From positions 1,120,899 through 1,184,898 of the forward strand of contig JAJYYR010000001.1 in NCBI GenBank assembly GCA_021800805.1: a stretch of 64,000 nt of DNA, read 5' to 3'. Position 1 is the stretch's first letter, and each line of letters starts with the position of its first letter. Of this stretch, positions 16,116 to 25,804 are shown one piece after another. The position numbers and the translations under genes are program-made. This DNA is from a bacterium. Its GTDB lineage: Bacteria; SZUA-79; Acidulodesulfobacterales; Acidulodesulfobacteraceae. The notes beneath the pieces were generated by a model. That model searched no databases and had not been told where the DNA came from. It saw only the letters and a program-made list of their open reading frames with translations.

Positions 16116-17306
16116 TCAAAACTCTGCAGGTTTAGGAAAAAACAACGAATAAATGTTTTCTACATTTGCTTCTTCTATGTCTTCCGGAACATTTTCTCCC
16201 GAAGTAATAAAATCTATCGTCGAATCTTGAATCAGAAGCAAACCGGCAAGATTACCTATGCCGCGCGATTCGTCGGTTTTTGAAATAATAACCCCGCCCG
16301 CGCCGATTTTATTCCTAAAAGATTCGTATGCCCTGACGGCATCCAAGTGCTTAATATAAGCCGGAAGGAGAAGTTCGATATTAATTCCGCCTTTAAGTTT
16401 ATCGAAAAATTTTGCGAGAGCGTTCAACTGGAACAAATTATTGTGATTAACGGCAAACGTATCGATTATAATGATGTCCGACGGAGAATTTGAAATAAAA
16501 GAATTTAAACCCTGCGGGTCTTTCAAAACGGAAAAATCGATCTTGAGTTTTTCCGCATAACTTTTTAAAGTTTCATATCCGCCTATTTTTACCGAGTCTA
16601 TAGAACAGAGGGAAACATGCTGGTTCTTTTCAAATATAAATTTAGAGCAAAGTTTAGCGGCGGTTGCGGTTTTTCCCGAGCCGCTGTTTCCAATTAACGC
16701 AATAATAGTTTTCCCGTCGAAAGAGCGTTTTAGTTTTTTTCTCTCGACCTTTTTTTCTATTATTTTTTTAAAAAATTTTTTGAAATAATCTACTTTTTCT
16801 TCTTTTTTAAAATTCGTCAATTTTATGTCTTTAAAAAATATTTCAATTAACTTAACGGATATATTTCTCTCGAAAGAAATATTGTCCAAGTAAATCAGCA
16901 GGTCGTTTTCCGACGAACCTTTGTGCGATCTTTCGTCTTTCAACAGGTTTAAATCAAATTTTATTTCATTCATAAATGCCTTGATTTCTTCAAGCTTTGA
17001 ATTCAAAATATAAATGACTTTATCTTCCACTATGCTGTCAAAGTTGTCTTTTAAAAATTTAACGTCGTCGTATATGGGCGCAAGCATATCTTGATTAAAT
17101 CCCTTATTCTCCTTAGCCGGAACGATATCTCCTTCGTTATAATCTACAGCCGCGACTACTTCGAGAAAAGGTTTTCCAAAAAAACCTAAATCGTTGGAAC
17201 CGCTAACCTGCCTCGTCGAAATTATGACGGCTTCCTCCCCGAGGTCTTTTTTAATAAGTTCTATAGCATCGCGTATATCTAAAACTTCATATCTTTTAAT
17301 TTGCAT
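16116..17306 (-). CDS. flhF: SRP-type GTPase FlhF, flagellar placement
   Basis: 396 residues. The N terminus (MQIKRYEVLDIRDAIELIKK, DLGEEAVIISTRQV) is the conserved FlhF B-domain start. The GTPase domain has G1 ALIGNSGSGKTATAAKLC, then VSLCSIDSVKIGGYETLKSY and the DxxG-type IIIDTFAVNH. The C-terminal VIISKTDESRGIGNLAGLL is the G4/G5 region. It recruits the flagellar basal body to the pole with FlhG. Position after flhA and before flhG is canonical. Confidence 0.93.
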   Translation of the reverse strand: MQIKRYEVLDIRDAIELIKKDLGEEAVIISTRQVSGSNDLGFFGKPFLEVVAAVDYNEGDIVPAKENKGFNQDMLAPIYDDVKFLKDNFDSIVEDKVIYILNSKLEEIKAFMNEIKFDLNLLKDERSHKGSSENDLLIYLDNISFERNISVKLIEIFFKDIKLTNFKKEEKVDYFKKFFKKIIEKKVERKKLKRSFDGKTIIALIGNSGSGKTATAAKLCSKFIFEKNQHVSLCSIDSVKIGGYETLKSYAEKLKIDFSVLKDPQGLNSFISNSPSDIIIIDTFAVNHNNLFQLNALAKFFDKLKGGINIELLLPAYIKHLDAVRAYESFRNKIGAGGVIISKTDESRGIGNLAGLLLIQDSTIDFITSGENVPEDIEEANVENIYSLFFPKPAEF

Positions 17307-17312
17307 ATATTA

Positions 17313-19409
17313 TTATATTTCTATAGTTCCCACAGGTTTTATTTTTACGTTCGGGGAAAGTTCGCCGGTAGAAATTACCGATATACCCGGTATTATCTCG
17401 TTTAAAATATTTTTAAAAAAAAGTCTGATGCGGGGAGACGTAAGAACGACGGGCGACAAACCGGCATCCGTCGATTTTTTAACTCCGTCTCTGACGGCGG
17501 AAATTATTTTATTGTAGTACGATGAATCTAATCCCGTATATACGGCTCCCTGTTCTTTTGTTTTATTAAACTCGTTAAATATAACCGATTCTAAATTTTT
17601 GCCGAGAGTAAGAGGTCTCACGGTATTATCCTGCGATATTAAGGTTTTCGTAATCGTTCTTTTCAAAGCGCTTCTAACGTATTCCGTTAAGACGACGGGG
17701 TCTTTAACGTTAGGCGCATAATTATGAAGAGCTTCTACTATGGTAAGCATATCCTTAATAGGAATTCCTTCGGAAAGCAAATTTTCGAGAATATTCTGCA
17801 CGGCGCTAAGAGAAAGAATACCCGGAATAAGGTCTTCGACAATCTTGGGATATTTTGCCGAAAGTATATCGAGAAGCTTCTGGACATCCTGCCGCGTAAG
17901 AAGTTCCGCCGCATTGTTTTTTATTATTTCCACTATGTGGGTCGCTATGACCGCCGGTATTTCCACGACCGTCCAACCTGCCGCCTGCGCTTTTTGTTTT
18001 AATCCTTCGTCTATCCAGAGCGCCGGAAGATTAAAAGCAGGCTCTTTAGTGACTATGCCCGGAATGTTTTCGGTTACGTTGCCCGGATTCATAGCAAGAA
18101 GTTTATTGGGCATTGTTTCGTATCTGGCTACCTCGATGCCTTTAATTAAAAAAACATACTCGTTAGGTTTTAAATTAAGGTTGTCTTTTATATGTAAAGG
18201 AGGAACGATAATCCCCATATCGGAAGCGAGCTGTTTTCTTATTCCTTTTATTCTTTCGAGAAGTTCCCCGCTTCTTGCCGCATCGACGAAAGATATAAGA
18301 TTATAACCCACTTCAAGTTCAAGTATATCTATCTGCATAGCATTTTCGATAATTTGCGATTCCGGTATTTCTTTTTTTTCGGCGGCGGCTTTCTTTGCCG
18401 ACTCCGCTTTTTTCTTACCGGCTTCCTTAGAAATGAGATAAGCTATCAGGCTCGCCGTTGCGGCGAATAAAATAAAAGGCCAGTGCGGAAGCCCCGGAAT
18501 AATGCCGAAAAAGAAGAGTATGCCGGATGCGGTATATAAAGCTCTGGGGTTTGAAAGAAACTGATACGAAAAATCCTTCGAAAGGTCGCTCTCGCGGGTC
18601 GCTCTCGTCATTATAATACCTGCCGACGTGGAAACTATGAGAGCAGGAATCTGCGCCACAAGCCCTTCTCCAACCGTAAGCAGCGTATAATCCGAAGCCG
18701 CGCGAAGAATAGACATATGATGCTGAAATATTCCTATTAGAAGACCGCCTATAATATTTACTATAATAATAATTATAGCGGCTATAACGTCCCCTCTGAC
18801 GAATTTGCTCGCGCCGTCCATAGACCCGTAAAAATCTACTTCCTTAGTCAGGTCAAGCCTTTTCTTTCTTGCCTCGGCATCGGTTATGAAACCGGAATTT
18901 AGTTCGGCGTCGATAGACATCTGTTTTCCGGGCAGAGCGTCTAAAGTAAATCTTGCCGATACTTCGGCTACCCTAGTAGCGCCCTTGGTAATAACCAAAA
19001 AATTTATTACTATAAAAATTATGAAAATAACTATTCCGACTGCAAAATTACCGCCTACGACGAATTTCCCAAAAGATTGTATGACGATTCCGGCGGCATC
19101 GGATCCTTTGTATCCATACAGCAGTATAAGCCTTGTAGCGGCTATTTCCAAAGACAGCCTGAACAGCGTCGCCACTAAAAGAATTGTAGGAAATACCGAA
19201 AATTCGAGCGGTCTTAATACATAAATGGAAACCAATAAGATTATTATGCCGAAAGCGATAGAAAAAGTCAGAAATATATCCAGCATCCACGTTGTTATCG
19301 GAATAACCATAAGACCGATAACCGTCATAAAAAGAAGAGCCAGCAGGACGTCGGAATTTTTAAAGAATATATTTCGGGAAATAGCGCCCGTTTCTACTTT
19401 TTCAGCCAT
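17313..19409 (-). CDS. flhA: Flagellar type III export gate protein FlhA
   Basis: 698 residues. The N-terminal half has about eight membrane segments (for example VLLALLFMTVIGLMVIPITT, AAIIIIIVNIIGGLLIGIFQ), with the conserved FHIPEP-region sequences (RVAEVSARFTLDALPGKQMS, IDAELNSG and DFYGSMDGASKFVRGD). The C-terminal half is the cytoplasmic docking domain (LEVGYNLISFVDAARSGELL to LSPNVKIKPVGTIEI). FlhA forms the nonameric ring that receives chaperone-substrate complexes. Its ATG overlaps the flhB stop by one base. Confidence 0.97.
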   Translation of the reverse strand: MAEKVETGAISRNIFFKNSDVLLALLFMTVIGLMVIPITTWMLDIFLTFSIAFGIIILLVSIYVLRPLEFSVFPTILLVATLFRLSLEIAATRLILLYGYKGSDAAGIVIQSFGKFVVGGNFAVGIVIFIIFIVINFLVITKGATRVAEVSARFTLDALPGKQMSIDAELNSGFITDAEARKKRLDLTKEVDFYGSMDGASKFVRGDVIAAIIIIIVNIIGGLLIGIFQHHMSILRAASDYTLLTVGEGLVAQIPALIVSTSAGIIMTRATRESDLSKDFSYQFLSNPRALYTASGILFFFGIIPGLPHWPFILFAATASLIAYLISKEAGKKKAESAKKAAAEKKEIPESQIIENAMQIDILELEVGYNLISFVDAARSGELLERIKGIRKQLASDMGIIVPPLHIKDNLNLKPNEYVFLIKGIEVARYETMPNKLLAMNPGNVTENIPGIVTKEPAFNLPALWIDEGLKQKAQAAGWTVVEIPAVIATHIVEIIKNNAAELLTRQDVQKLLDILSAKYPKIVEDLIPGILSLSAVQNILENLLSEGIPIKDMLTIVEALHNYAPNVKDPVVLTEYVRSALKRTITKTLISQDNTVRPLTLGKNLESVIFNEFNKTKEQGAVYTGLDSSYYNKIISAVRDGVKKSTDAGLSPVVLTSPRIRLFFKNILNEIIPGISVISTGELSPNVKIKPVGTIEI

Positions 19410-20494
19410 TATTTAATAAAACTCCAAATTTGTTTAAATTTTTCGTTAGTAGTATATAGATGAGCGAGTATTTCCGCAACGGCTTTATAAAGGGAAGCCG
19501 GTATAGCCTGTCCGGGTTCGCATGTTTCATAAAGCGTTCTCGCGACGTATTTGTTTTCTACAGTCGGTATATCGTTTTCTTTTGCTATTTTTTTTATAAG
19601 CAAGGCAAGATTGTCGGCACCCTTGGCAAGCACTACCGGAGCGTTATATTTTTTATTGTCGTATTTGACGGCTACCGCAAAATGCGTAGGGTTTGTAATA
19701 ACTACATGAGCATTTTTGACTTCTTTTAGGATTCTCCTTCTTGCTATTTCCCTCTGCATTTTTCTGATTTTTCCTTTTACCTGCTGATCTCCCTCGAACT
19801 GTTTGGCTTCGTCCTTGACTTCCTGCTTGGTCATCATAAGTCCCTTGTTGTATTGATAACGCTGAATAAAAAAATCGGCAATAGCAAGAACGACCATTGC
19901 CATAATAATATTAAAAAAAAGTTTATAAATAAGTTTAAGCGTAAAAAAAATATCGAACGACGGAGTCATGTACTGCAAAACTAATATTTTTTTTAAATAC
20001 GGCGCACAGGTAAAATAGGCTATCGCCGTTAAAACAAAAAATTTAAAAATCGACTTTATCAGTTCGTTAAAAGATTGAAGCGAAAAAAATCTTTTAACTC
20101 CCGAAACGGGGTTTATACGGGTGATATTAGGTATTAAAGGCTGAAGGGTTAAAAGAAAACCTACCTGCGCTATATTTGAAATCAACGAAGCAAAAAATAC
20201 TAAAAGAACGAATGGAAGAACGGCGTAAGTAACGGTAAATATTAAATTATCTATAATGCTAATGCATGCGGTATAATTTAAATTTAAATCGGAAAAATTG
20301 GATAAAAAATAAACTAATCTATCGGATATTATTGCGCCGATATGCGAAATATTAAAATAAAGGTATATTATAACGACTACGAACACAAAAACGTTCGTAA
20401 CTTCCCTCGATTTCATTACCTGCCCGTTTTCTCTCGCGTCCTGAATTCTTTTGGGACTTGCAGGTTCGGTTTTATCGAATTTGTCTTCAGCCAT
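19409..20494 (-). CDS. flhB: Flagellar export switch protein FlhB
   Basis: 361 residues: the N-terminal EPASPKRIQDARENGQVMKS motif, four membrane segments, the MTKQEVKDEAKQFEGDQQVK linker and the C-terminal domain with the autocleavage motif NPTH (VVITNPTHFAVAVKYDNKKY). FlhB switches export specificity from hook to filament with FliK. A second, stand-alone copy of the C-terminal domain is encoded at 3950-4240. It overlaps fliR by eight bases. Confidence 0.97.
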   Translation of the reverse strand: MAEDKFDKTEPASPKRIQDARENGQVMKSREVTNVFVFVVVIIYLYFNISHIGAIISDRLVYFLSNFSDLNLNYTACISIIDNLIFTVTYAVLPFVLLVFFASLISNIAQVGFLLTLQPLIPNITRINPVSGVKRFFSLQSFNELIKSIFKFFVLTAIAYFTCAPYLKKILVLQYMTPSFDIFFTLKLIYKLFFNIIMAMVVLAIADFFIQRYQYNKGLMMTKQEVKDEAKQFEGDQQVKGKIRKMQREIARRRILKEVKNAHVVITNPTHFAVAVKYDNKKYNAPVVLAKGADNLALLIKKIAKENDIPTVENKYVARTLYETCEPGQAIPASLYKAVAEILAHLYTTNEKFKQIWSFIK

Positions 20495-21278
20495 GATACG
20501 CCGTCAAATTTATCAAACGGTTAAATTCTAATTTTAAGCCTGAAAAAGACATCATTATATAATCGGTGAAATACGGCACGGAAATATACAGCATAAGCAG
20601 TCCAACGACTATGATAATCGGAAAGCCTACCGCAAAAATATTAAACTGCGGAGCAATCCTTCCCATTAAAGCTATAATTATATTCAATAAAATAGCTACC
20701 AATATTATCGGAATACTTAAATTAATTCCTATTAAAAATATATCGCCCGCCTTTAATTCCAGATATTTAAAAATATAAGGCGAAAAATTAATAAAAGTTA
20801 AAGGAATAGTTTGAAAACTATTATATATGCCCTCTATAACAAAGAAGAATGCCGATGTTTCAATGAAAATTATCAACGCTAAATAATTCAGCAGGTTCGA
20901 CACTAATGAAACCTGCTGATTTGAAATCAGAGGGTTCAAAAGGCTTATCATGCCGAAACCTACTTGAACGCTTATCAGCTGTCCGGCTACCTCTACCCCG
21001 GTAAAAATAATAAGAACCAAGAAACCGAAAATAATGCCTATCAGTACCTGCGAAATAATGGATAAAATAACCATAGGCAAAGGCAGATGAGGTAATATCT
21101 GGGTTTTAATAATCAACGGATAAACGATTAAAGACATAAAAAAAGCCAGACCTATTTTTGCCCATCCGGGAACGGCAGAACTGCCGATAAAAGGCAAAAT
21201 TACAATCATTGCTATTATGCGGAAAAATATCAGCATAAATTCTATAAGCAGATATTGGTGAATTACTATTACGGGCAT
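20487..21278 (-). CDS. fliR: Flagellar export gate protein FliR
   Basis: 263 residues, almost entirely hydrophobic, with FliR signatures: LLIEFMLIFFRIIAMIVILP, PLIGSS-like PFIGSSAVPGWAKIGLAFFM and GVEVAGQLISVQVGFGMISL, then LLNPLISNQQ. FliR is part of the FliPQR channel complex. Start follows the fliQ stop by one base. Confidence 0.95.
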   Translation of the reverse strand: MPVIVIHQYLLIEFMLIFFRIIAMIVILPFIGSSAVPGWAKIGLAFFMSLIVYPLIIKTQILPHLPLPMVILSIISQVLIGIIFGFLVLIIFTGVEVAGQLISVQVGFGMISLLNPLISNQQVSLVSNLLNYLALIIFIETSAFFFVIEGIYNSFQTIPLTFINFSPYIFKYLELKAGDIFLIGINLSIPIILVAILLNIIIALMGRIAPQFNIFAVGFPIIIVVGLLMLYISVPYFTDYIMMSFSGLKLEFNRLINLTAYHG

Positions 21279-21279
21279 A

Positions 21280-21558
21280 TCAGCTTCCCCCTCTTATATA
21301 TTGAGGAAAGTGCGTAAAAACCACCGTAGCGAAATCTCCCAGAATGCTCAGCATCCACGGTCCGAAAATCAATAAAACAACGATTACTACGATAATCTTT
21401 GGAACGAAAGTAAGCGTCTGGTCTTGAAGCTGGGTTACCGCCTGAAACATGCTTATGAGTATTCCGACCGCAAGACTCGCTATGAGCGGCGGAGCGCTTA
21501 AATATAATACGGTTAATATGACTTTCTGTATAATAAAATTTACGAATGCTATGGACAT
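21280..21558 (-). CDS. fliQ: Flagellar export gate protein FliQ
   Basis: 92 residues with two membrane helices and the family pattern LIASLAVGILISMFQAVTQL followed by QDQTLTFVPKIIVV. Length and gene order (fliP-fliQ-fliR) match the family, whose product is part of the export channel. Confidence 0.95.
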   Translation of the reverse strand: MSIAFVNFIIQKVILTVLYLSAPPLIASLAVGILISMFQAVTQLQDQTLTFVPKIIVVIVVLLIFGPWMLSILGDFATVVFTHFPQYIRGGS

Positions 21559-21580
21559 CTAAACTCCTACTTAAACGCTC

Positions 21581-22288
21581 CTACTTAAAACTTTGCACCA
21601 AAGAGCCTATTACTAAATACCATCCGTTTACCATAACAAAAAGCATAAGTTTAAAGGGCAGAGATATCATGGTAGGCGGCAACATAAGCATTCCCATAGA
21701 CATTAAAAGACTCGATACCACGAGGTCTAATATTAAAAAAGGTAAATATATAAGAAAACTTATCTCGAACGCCGTCGTGAGTTCGCTAACTATAAATGCG
21801 GGGATAAGCACGTAAGTCGGCACGTCTTTCGGGGATGAAATATTTTTAAGTTTCGCCATTTTCACGAAAAGTTCGAGGTCTTTAATCCTCGTCTGTTTCA
21901 GCATAAAACCCCTGACCGGACGTATTCCGATTTTGTAAGCCCGTTTAATCCCTATAGAACCTTTCGTATAAGGTATATAAGCATTTTTATATACCGAATT
22001 TATAACCGGAGCCATTATAAAAAAAGTAAGGAACAGACTTAACCCTATAATTACCTGATTCGGCGGTTCAGTCGTAAGACCGAGCGACGTCCTGAGAAAA
22101 GACAGAACTACGACTATTCTGACGAAGGACGTCATCATTATTAGTATAGACGGGGCAATGGAAATGACGGTAAAAATAAGAAGTATCTGTATTAACATCG
22201 AAACTTCCGAATGATGCGGATGCCCCGTCATCGATATTGCCGGTAAAGCTAAAAGCGACGAATTTTTAAAACTTTTTAGAGTTGCCAT
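21581..22288 (-). CDS. fliP: Flagellar export gate protein FliP
   Basis: 235 residues with the FliP core: TSFVRIVVVLSFLRTSLGLT, PPNQVIIGLSLFLTFFIMAP and C-terminal VPTYVLIPAFIVSELTTAFE, then DLVVSSLLMSMGMLMLPPTM. The N-terminal hydrophobic stretch is short and not a classical cleaved signal. The start overlaps the end of fliO by 23 bases; a start at the internal Met (residue 20) is possible but would remove nothing conserved. Confidence 0.95.
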   Translation of the reverse strand: MATLKSFKNSSLLALPAISMTGHPHHSEVSMLIQILLIFTVISIAPSILIMMTSFVRIVVVLSFLRTSLGLTTEPPNQVIIGLSLFLTFFIMAPVINSVYKNAYIPYTKGSIGIKRAYKIGIRPVRGFMLKQTRIKDLELFVKMAKLKNISSPKDVPTYVLIPAFIVSELTTAFEISFLIYLPFLILDLVVSSLLMSMGMLMLPPTMISLPFKLMLFVMVNGWYLVIGSLVQSFK

Positions 22289-23510
22289 TACTCTCCATTA
22301 AACCTTTTAATCTTTCTTCTATATCAAAAAATACGTTGTCGGCTTTATTTTTAAATTTTGCTTCGTTTATATTTTTTACCTTATTTGCATCCGAATACCG
22401 CTCCGCCGTTATTTTCCGATACGGTTCGTTAGGATCGCCGCCGTTATTAACCTCTTCACGCATTGCATCGGCAAATTTGCCGTAAGATTTGATTGCGGGA
22501 GAAGGCGATACAAAGGCGGCTTCGGCATATGTATTAGTTTCGTCCGCATTAATACCTGCGGCGGCATCGGCATCTGCGGCGACTTTATAAAGCGCGTCTT
22601 TTGCGTTTATGTTGCCGGCGGCGCTTTTAAGATGTCCTATTACCTGAATGTTAGACTGGGACACCCCTACGAGAAAAAATTCTTTATTTACTTCTATAAG
22701 AAGAATGGATTTTTTATTTCCCAGATTAATCGAGGATACTATCTTTAGATTATTTAATTTTTCTTTTACCGAAACACGGTTTTTAAATTTGTTCATCAGG
22801 AAATATACGCCGTAAATAAGACCTATAATTAATGCCAGATAAACGGTAGTTTTTACCGCTTCAAAACCCATATTTAATTTAGGCGCGCTCTTAGAAAGGA
22901 AAGAGGATGTTTTAATCCCTCCGGTAGAAGAAGCGCCTGTGCCTGCGGCGGCGGAAGCAGAAGTAGAAACGGAAGCGGCGGCAGACGGCGTTGCGGATTT
23001 AACGGTTTTAACCGCCTGCTTTATTTTATTTTTTTGCAAGAGAGATTCTTTCCCGACGTTTTTAAATAAATCCCCCGAAAAAGTATGATTGATTTTAATT
23101 ATAAAATAATTTCCGTAAAAAGTTGCAAACGTATTTTTTTTATTTATTTTAATATTTTTATGAAAATAGATTATGACGTTCAATTCGGAATTTTTAAGCG
23201 GTATAATCTCGGCGGCTTTAAACAACTTGTTATCATGAAATTTAATAAATTTCGAGTTTAGGTCAGATTTTGCATTTTTAAAAGCAAGTTCAAGGCTGTA
23301 ACCTTTTAAGCCCAATTTTTTAACGATGCTTTTAGGCTTTTGATTGAACTTAAACCAGATAAGATATGAATTGGAATTTTTGCTTTTAGAAACATATAAG
23401 TTTTTTAACGATAAATTCCCGTCCGCAGAATCGGCTAAGGAAATATTCGAAAAAATAGCTATAAAAAGAGCTGAAAGAAAAAGAAGCGGTAAAAATAATT
23501 TAAGTTTCAT
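22266..23510 (-). CDS. fliO: FliO-like export assembly protein with N-terminal periplasmic domain
   Basis: 414 residues, much longer than typical FliO (about 100-150). A signal peptide (LFLPLLFLSALFIAIFSNIS) precedes a beta-rich periplasmic region (about 30-150) that resembles an AMIN-type domain, then an Ala/Ser-rich linker. A membrane helix follows (TTVYLALIIGLIYGVYFLMN). The FliO domain then starts with KLNNLKIVSSINLGNKKSIL and LLIEVNKEFFLVGVSQSNIQ. A charged tail of about 100 residues follows. FliO helps assemble the FliPQR complex. Position between fliN and fliP supports the call; the extra domains are unusual. Confidence 0.82.
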   Translation of the reverse strand: MKLKLFLPLLFLSALFIAIFSNISLADSADGNLSLKNLYVSKSKNSNSYLIWFKFNQKPKSIVKKLGLKGYSLELAFKNAKSDLNSKFIKFHDNKLFKAAEIIPLKNSELNVIIYFHKNIKINKKNTFATFYGNYFIIKINHTFSGDLFKNVGKESLLQKNKIKQAVKTVKSATPSAAASVSTSASAAAGTGASSTGGIKTSSFLSKSAPKLNMGFEAVKTTVYLALIIGLIYGVYFLMNKFKNRVSVKEKLNNLKIVSSINLGNKKSILLIEVNKEFFLVGVSQSNIQVIGHLKSAAGNINAKDALYKVAADADAAAGINADETNTYAEAAFVSPSPAIKSYGKFADAMREEVNNGGDPNEPYRKITAERYSDANKVKNINEAKFKNKADNVFFDIEERLKGLMESNGNSKKF

Positions 23511-24175
23511 AGTTTTTTGACCCTATCCACCGGGCTTATAATATCCGTAAGCCTGACGCCGAATTTATCGTTCACCAAGACGACTTCGCCTCTTGCCATC
23601 AATTTTCCGTTAACGTATATATCTAAAGGCTCGCCTGCAAGTTTTGCCAGTTCGATTACCGAACCCTGCCCCAGTTGAAGCATATCGTTTATGACCATTT
23701 TAGTCCTTCCAAGCTCCACCGAAATCGTAAGCGGTATATCGAGAATAAAATCTAAATTTTTTGGAGGTTCCGCCGTTTTGTCGGATTCGTCGAAAGAGGC
23801 AAACTCGAGCTTTTTTACGGGCTTTTTAGCAGGCTTGACCGCGGTCGGCGCTTCACCTGCGCCTGCAGCCGCGTCTAAGTCTGCGTCTGCAGTTTCCGGC
23901 GCTTTTCCGGCGATGGATTCTTTTATAGATGTTATATCTATGTCTATATTGCCTGCCGTATTCTGACCCGAAGTTTCGATTTTTGCCGCGGCGTTAGCGG
24001 CTTCTTCTTCTTTAAACGCATCTTCCCAGCTTATATTGTCGTCCTCTTGTTCAGGCGCGGATTCGGACTTGGCGGGCTGAGTCGAACCGGACTGTTCGGG
24101 CAGGGATTGCCCTTCCTGCGCCGCCGAAGCGGTTTCGTCTTTACTTTTTAATTCCGATAAATCTTTTTCACTCAT
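23507..24175 (-). CDS. fliN: Flagellar motor switch protein FliN
   Basis: 222 residues. The last 85 are the conserved SpoA/FliN domain: LDFILDIPLTISVELGRTKM, QLGQGSVIELAKLAGEPLDI and RGEVVLVNDKFGVRLTDIIS. The first 135 residues are an acidic, Ala/Glu-rich linker that many FliN proteins lack. FliN forms the bottom of the C ring with FliM and FliG. Start overlaps the fliM stop by eight bases. Confidence 0.95.
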   Translation of the reverse strand: MSEKDLSELKSKDETASAAQEGQSLPEQSGSTQPAKSESAPEQEDDNISWEDAFKEEEAANAAAKIETSGQNTAGNIDIDITSIKESIAGKAPETADADLDAAAGAGEAPTAVKPAKKPVKKLEFASFDESDKTAEPPKNLDFILDIPLTISVELGRTKMVINDMLQLGQGSVIELAKLAGEPLDIYVNGKLMARGEVVLVNDKFGVRLTDIISPVDRVKKL

Positions 24176-25157
24176 AGTAGCCCTCTTTTCCTATAGGTAT
24201 TTCAGAAATTAATTTTAATGCGATCTGATTGTTCATTTTACCCGGATATCCGATAAATTTTGGAATATCTTCTATTTCTACCACTAAAGGCTCCTCTATC
24301 CTTTTATCTAAAACTATAATATCGCCCTTCTTAATTTTTAAAAAATCCTGCGCGGATATATTTGTAGTTCCTATTTTGACTTTTATGTCGAGTTCCGATT
24401 CTTTGAGTCTTTCTTTTAACCTTTCTATCCATCTATGGTCGATTTCCAACTGTTCGCTCTGAAATCCGCTGTATAGTTTTTCCTTGATCGGTTCTATCAT
24501 AGAATATGGAATACATATCATAAATTTCGACACCGCTCCTTCTATATCGACCTCAAATCTGCTTATTATAACAACTTCGGTGGGAGTTACTATAGTGGCG
24601 AATTGAGGATTTATTTCGCTCCTCTGAAATTCGATATCGATAGGGCTGACGGGCATCCATGCGGATTTCATCGCGCTAAATGCCATATCCGTTATTTTTT
24701 TAATTAACTTGTTTTCTATAGGAGAAAAATCTCGTCCTTCTATTTTAACGTGCAAATCCGTAGTTCCGCCGAAAAATATATCGATTAAGTTATATACGAG
24801 CCTTGCGTCTAAAACAAAAATACCAAAGCCGCGGAGCGGCGGCATTTTAAATATGGTAAGGCTCGTGGGAAGCGGGATATTTTTCAAAAATTCGCCGAAC
24901 TTCTGCATATCTACGGACGTTGCGGTAATTTCGGCGACCTTGCGCAACGCCCCGGTTAAATCGTTCCTGAGAAGACGGGCGAACCTTTCGTTTATAATCT
25001 CGAGGGTGGGCATCCTCCCCCTGACTATCCTATCCTGCGAAGTCAAATCGTAAGCCCTTATTCCGCCGGTCTCTTCCTTTTTTTCGGTTTCGATAGAGCC
25101 GGAAGATATTCCCCTGAGTAAAGCGTTGACTTCGTCTTGAGATAGTATTTCAGGCAT
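24168..25157 (-). CDS. fliM: Flagellar motor switch protein FliM
   Basis: 329 residues. The N terminus MPEILSQDEVNALLRGI is the CheY-P-binding motif. The middle CheC-like domain includes RIVRGRMPTLEIINERFARL and FFGGTTDLHVKIEGRDFSPI, and the C-terminal SpoA domain contains IKVKIGTTNISAQDFLKIKK. FliM receives phospho-CheY and switches rotation. Start ATG is 25 bases after the fliL stop. Confidence 0.96.
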   Translation of the reverse strand: MPEILSQDEVNALLRGISSGSIETEKKEETGGIRAYDLTSQDRIVRGRMPTLEIINERFARLLRNDLTGALRKVAEITATSVDMQKFGEFLKNIPLPTSLTIFKMPPLRGFGIFVLDARLVYNLIDIFFGGTTDLHVKIEGRDFSPIENKLIKKITDMAFSAMKSAWMPVSPIDIEFQRSEINPQFATIVTPTEVVIISRFEVDIEGAVSKFMICIPYSMIEPIKEKLYSGFQSEQLEIDHRWIERLKERLKESELDIKVKIGTTNISAQDFLKIKKGDIIVLDKRIEEPLVVEIEDIPKFIGYPGKMNNQIALKLISEIPIGKEGYYE

Positions 25158-25182
25158 TTGTTTTTATATTATTTTTATTTTT

Positions 25183-25728
25183 TTATTGGACTAAATAATT
25201 ATTAAAATAAACTCCGGTTACCGTGCCGTCCCCGAGAATCCGGTTAAGGCTTCTTGCAATCTGGTGCCTTAAAGAAAGTATTCCCTGAGGCGTGTTTATT
25301 TCTCTTGAGGTTTTAGAACTCATAATCATAATTATTCTGTTTCTAATACGCGGCGTAAGCTGTTTAAAAACGCCGGGATTAGAACCCTGTTTTAATTCTA
25401 TAGACATCGAAACTTTAATATAAGACGTTTTATCTTTATCGGCAAGGTTTGTTAAAAACGGTTTGAGGTTTATCATGGGACCGGGTTTTATCTTCGTAAC
25501 GTTAACCGGCACGGGCGAAGACTTGGCTTTGGTTTTGGCAAACAAAAAATGATAGGCGGCAAAGCCTCCCCCGCCGAGGACGAGAAGAACCGGTATTAAT
25601 ATAAAAATAAGCTTCTTTACTCCGCCTTTTTTCTTTGAAGATTCTATCTGGGAAATCGTAGACATTTCGTCTTCGTCGATATTTCCCAGTTCCTTATTTG
25701 ATTTTCCTTCGTTTTGATTATCAGCCAC
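25183..25728 (-). CDS. fliL: Flagellar basal-body protein FliL
   Basis: 181 residues: a cytoplasmic tail, one membrane helix (about 36-58, KKLIFILIPVLLVLGGGGFA) and a periplasmic domain with ending LRHQIARSLNRIL. FliL surrounds the stator and affects torque. It is the first gene of the long minus-strand unit and is preceded 77 bases upstream by a sigma-54 promoter. Confidence 0.9.
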   Translation of the reverse strand: MADNQNEGKSNKELGNIDEDEMSTISQIESSKKKGGVKKLIFILIPVLLVLGGGGFAAYHFLFAKTKAKSSPVPVNVTKIKPGPMINLKPFLTNLADKDKTSYIKVSMSIELKQGSNPGVFKQLTPRIRNRIIMIMSSKTSREINTPQGILSLRHQIARSLNRILGDGTVTGVYFNNYLVQ

Positions 25729-25763
25729 TTATAAGTCCTCCATAATAAAAATAATTAAAACAA

Positions 25764-25790
25764 CTGGATTCCCGCCTACGCGGGAATGAC
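25764..25790. repeat. REP-like element upstream of fliL
   Basis: Reverse orientation copy of the element at 8710-8736, 24 of 27 positions identical, with core CCCGC-CTAC-GCGGG. It lies between the fliL start and its sigma-54 promoter and so would be in the fliL leader RNA. Confidence 0.85.
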
Positions 25791-25804
25791 TATGAAAAAT
25801 ACTA

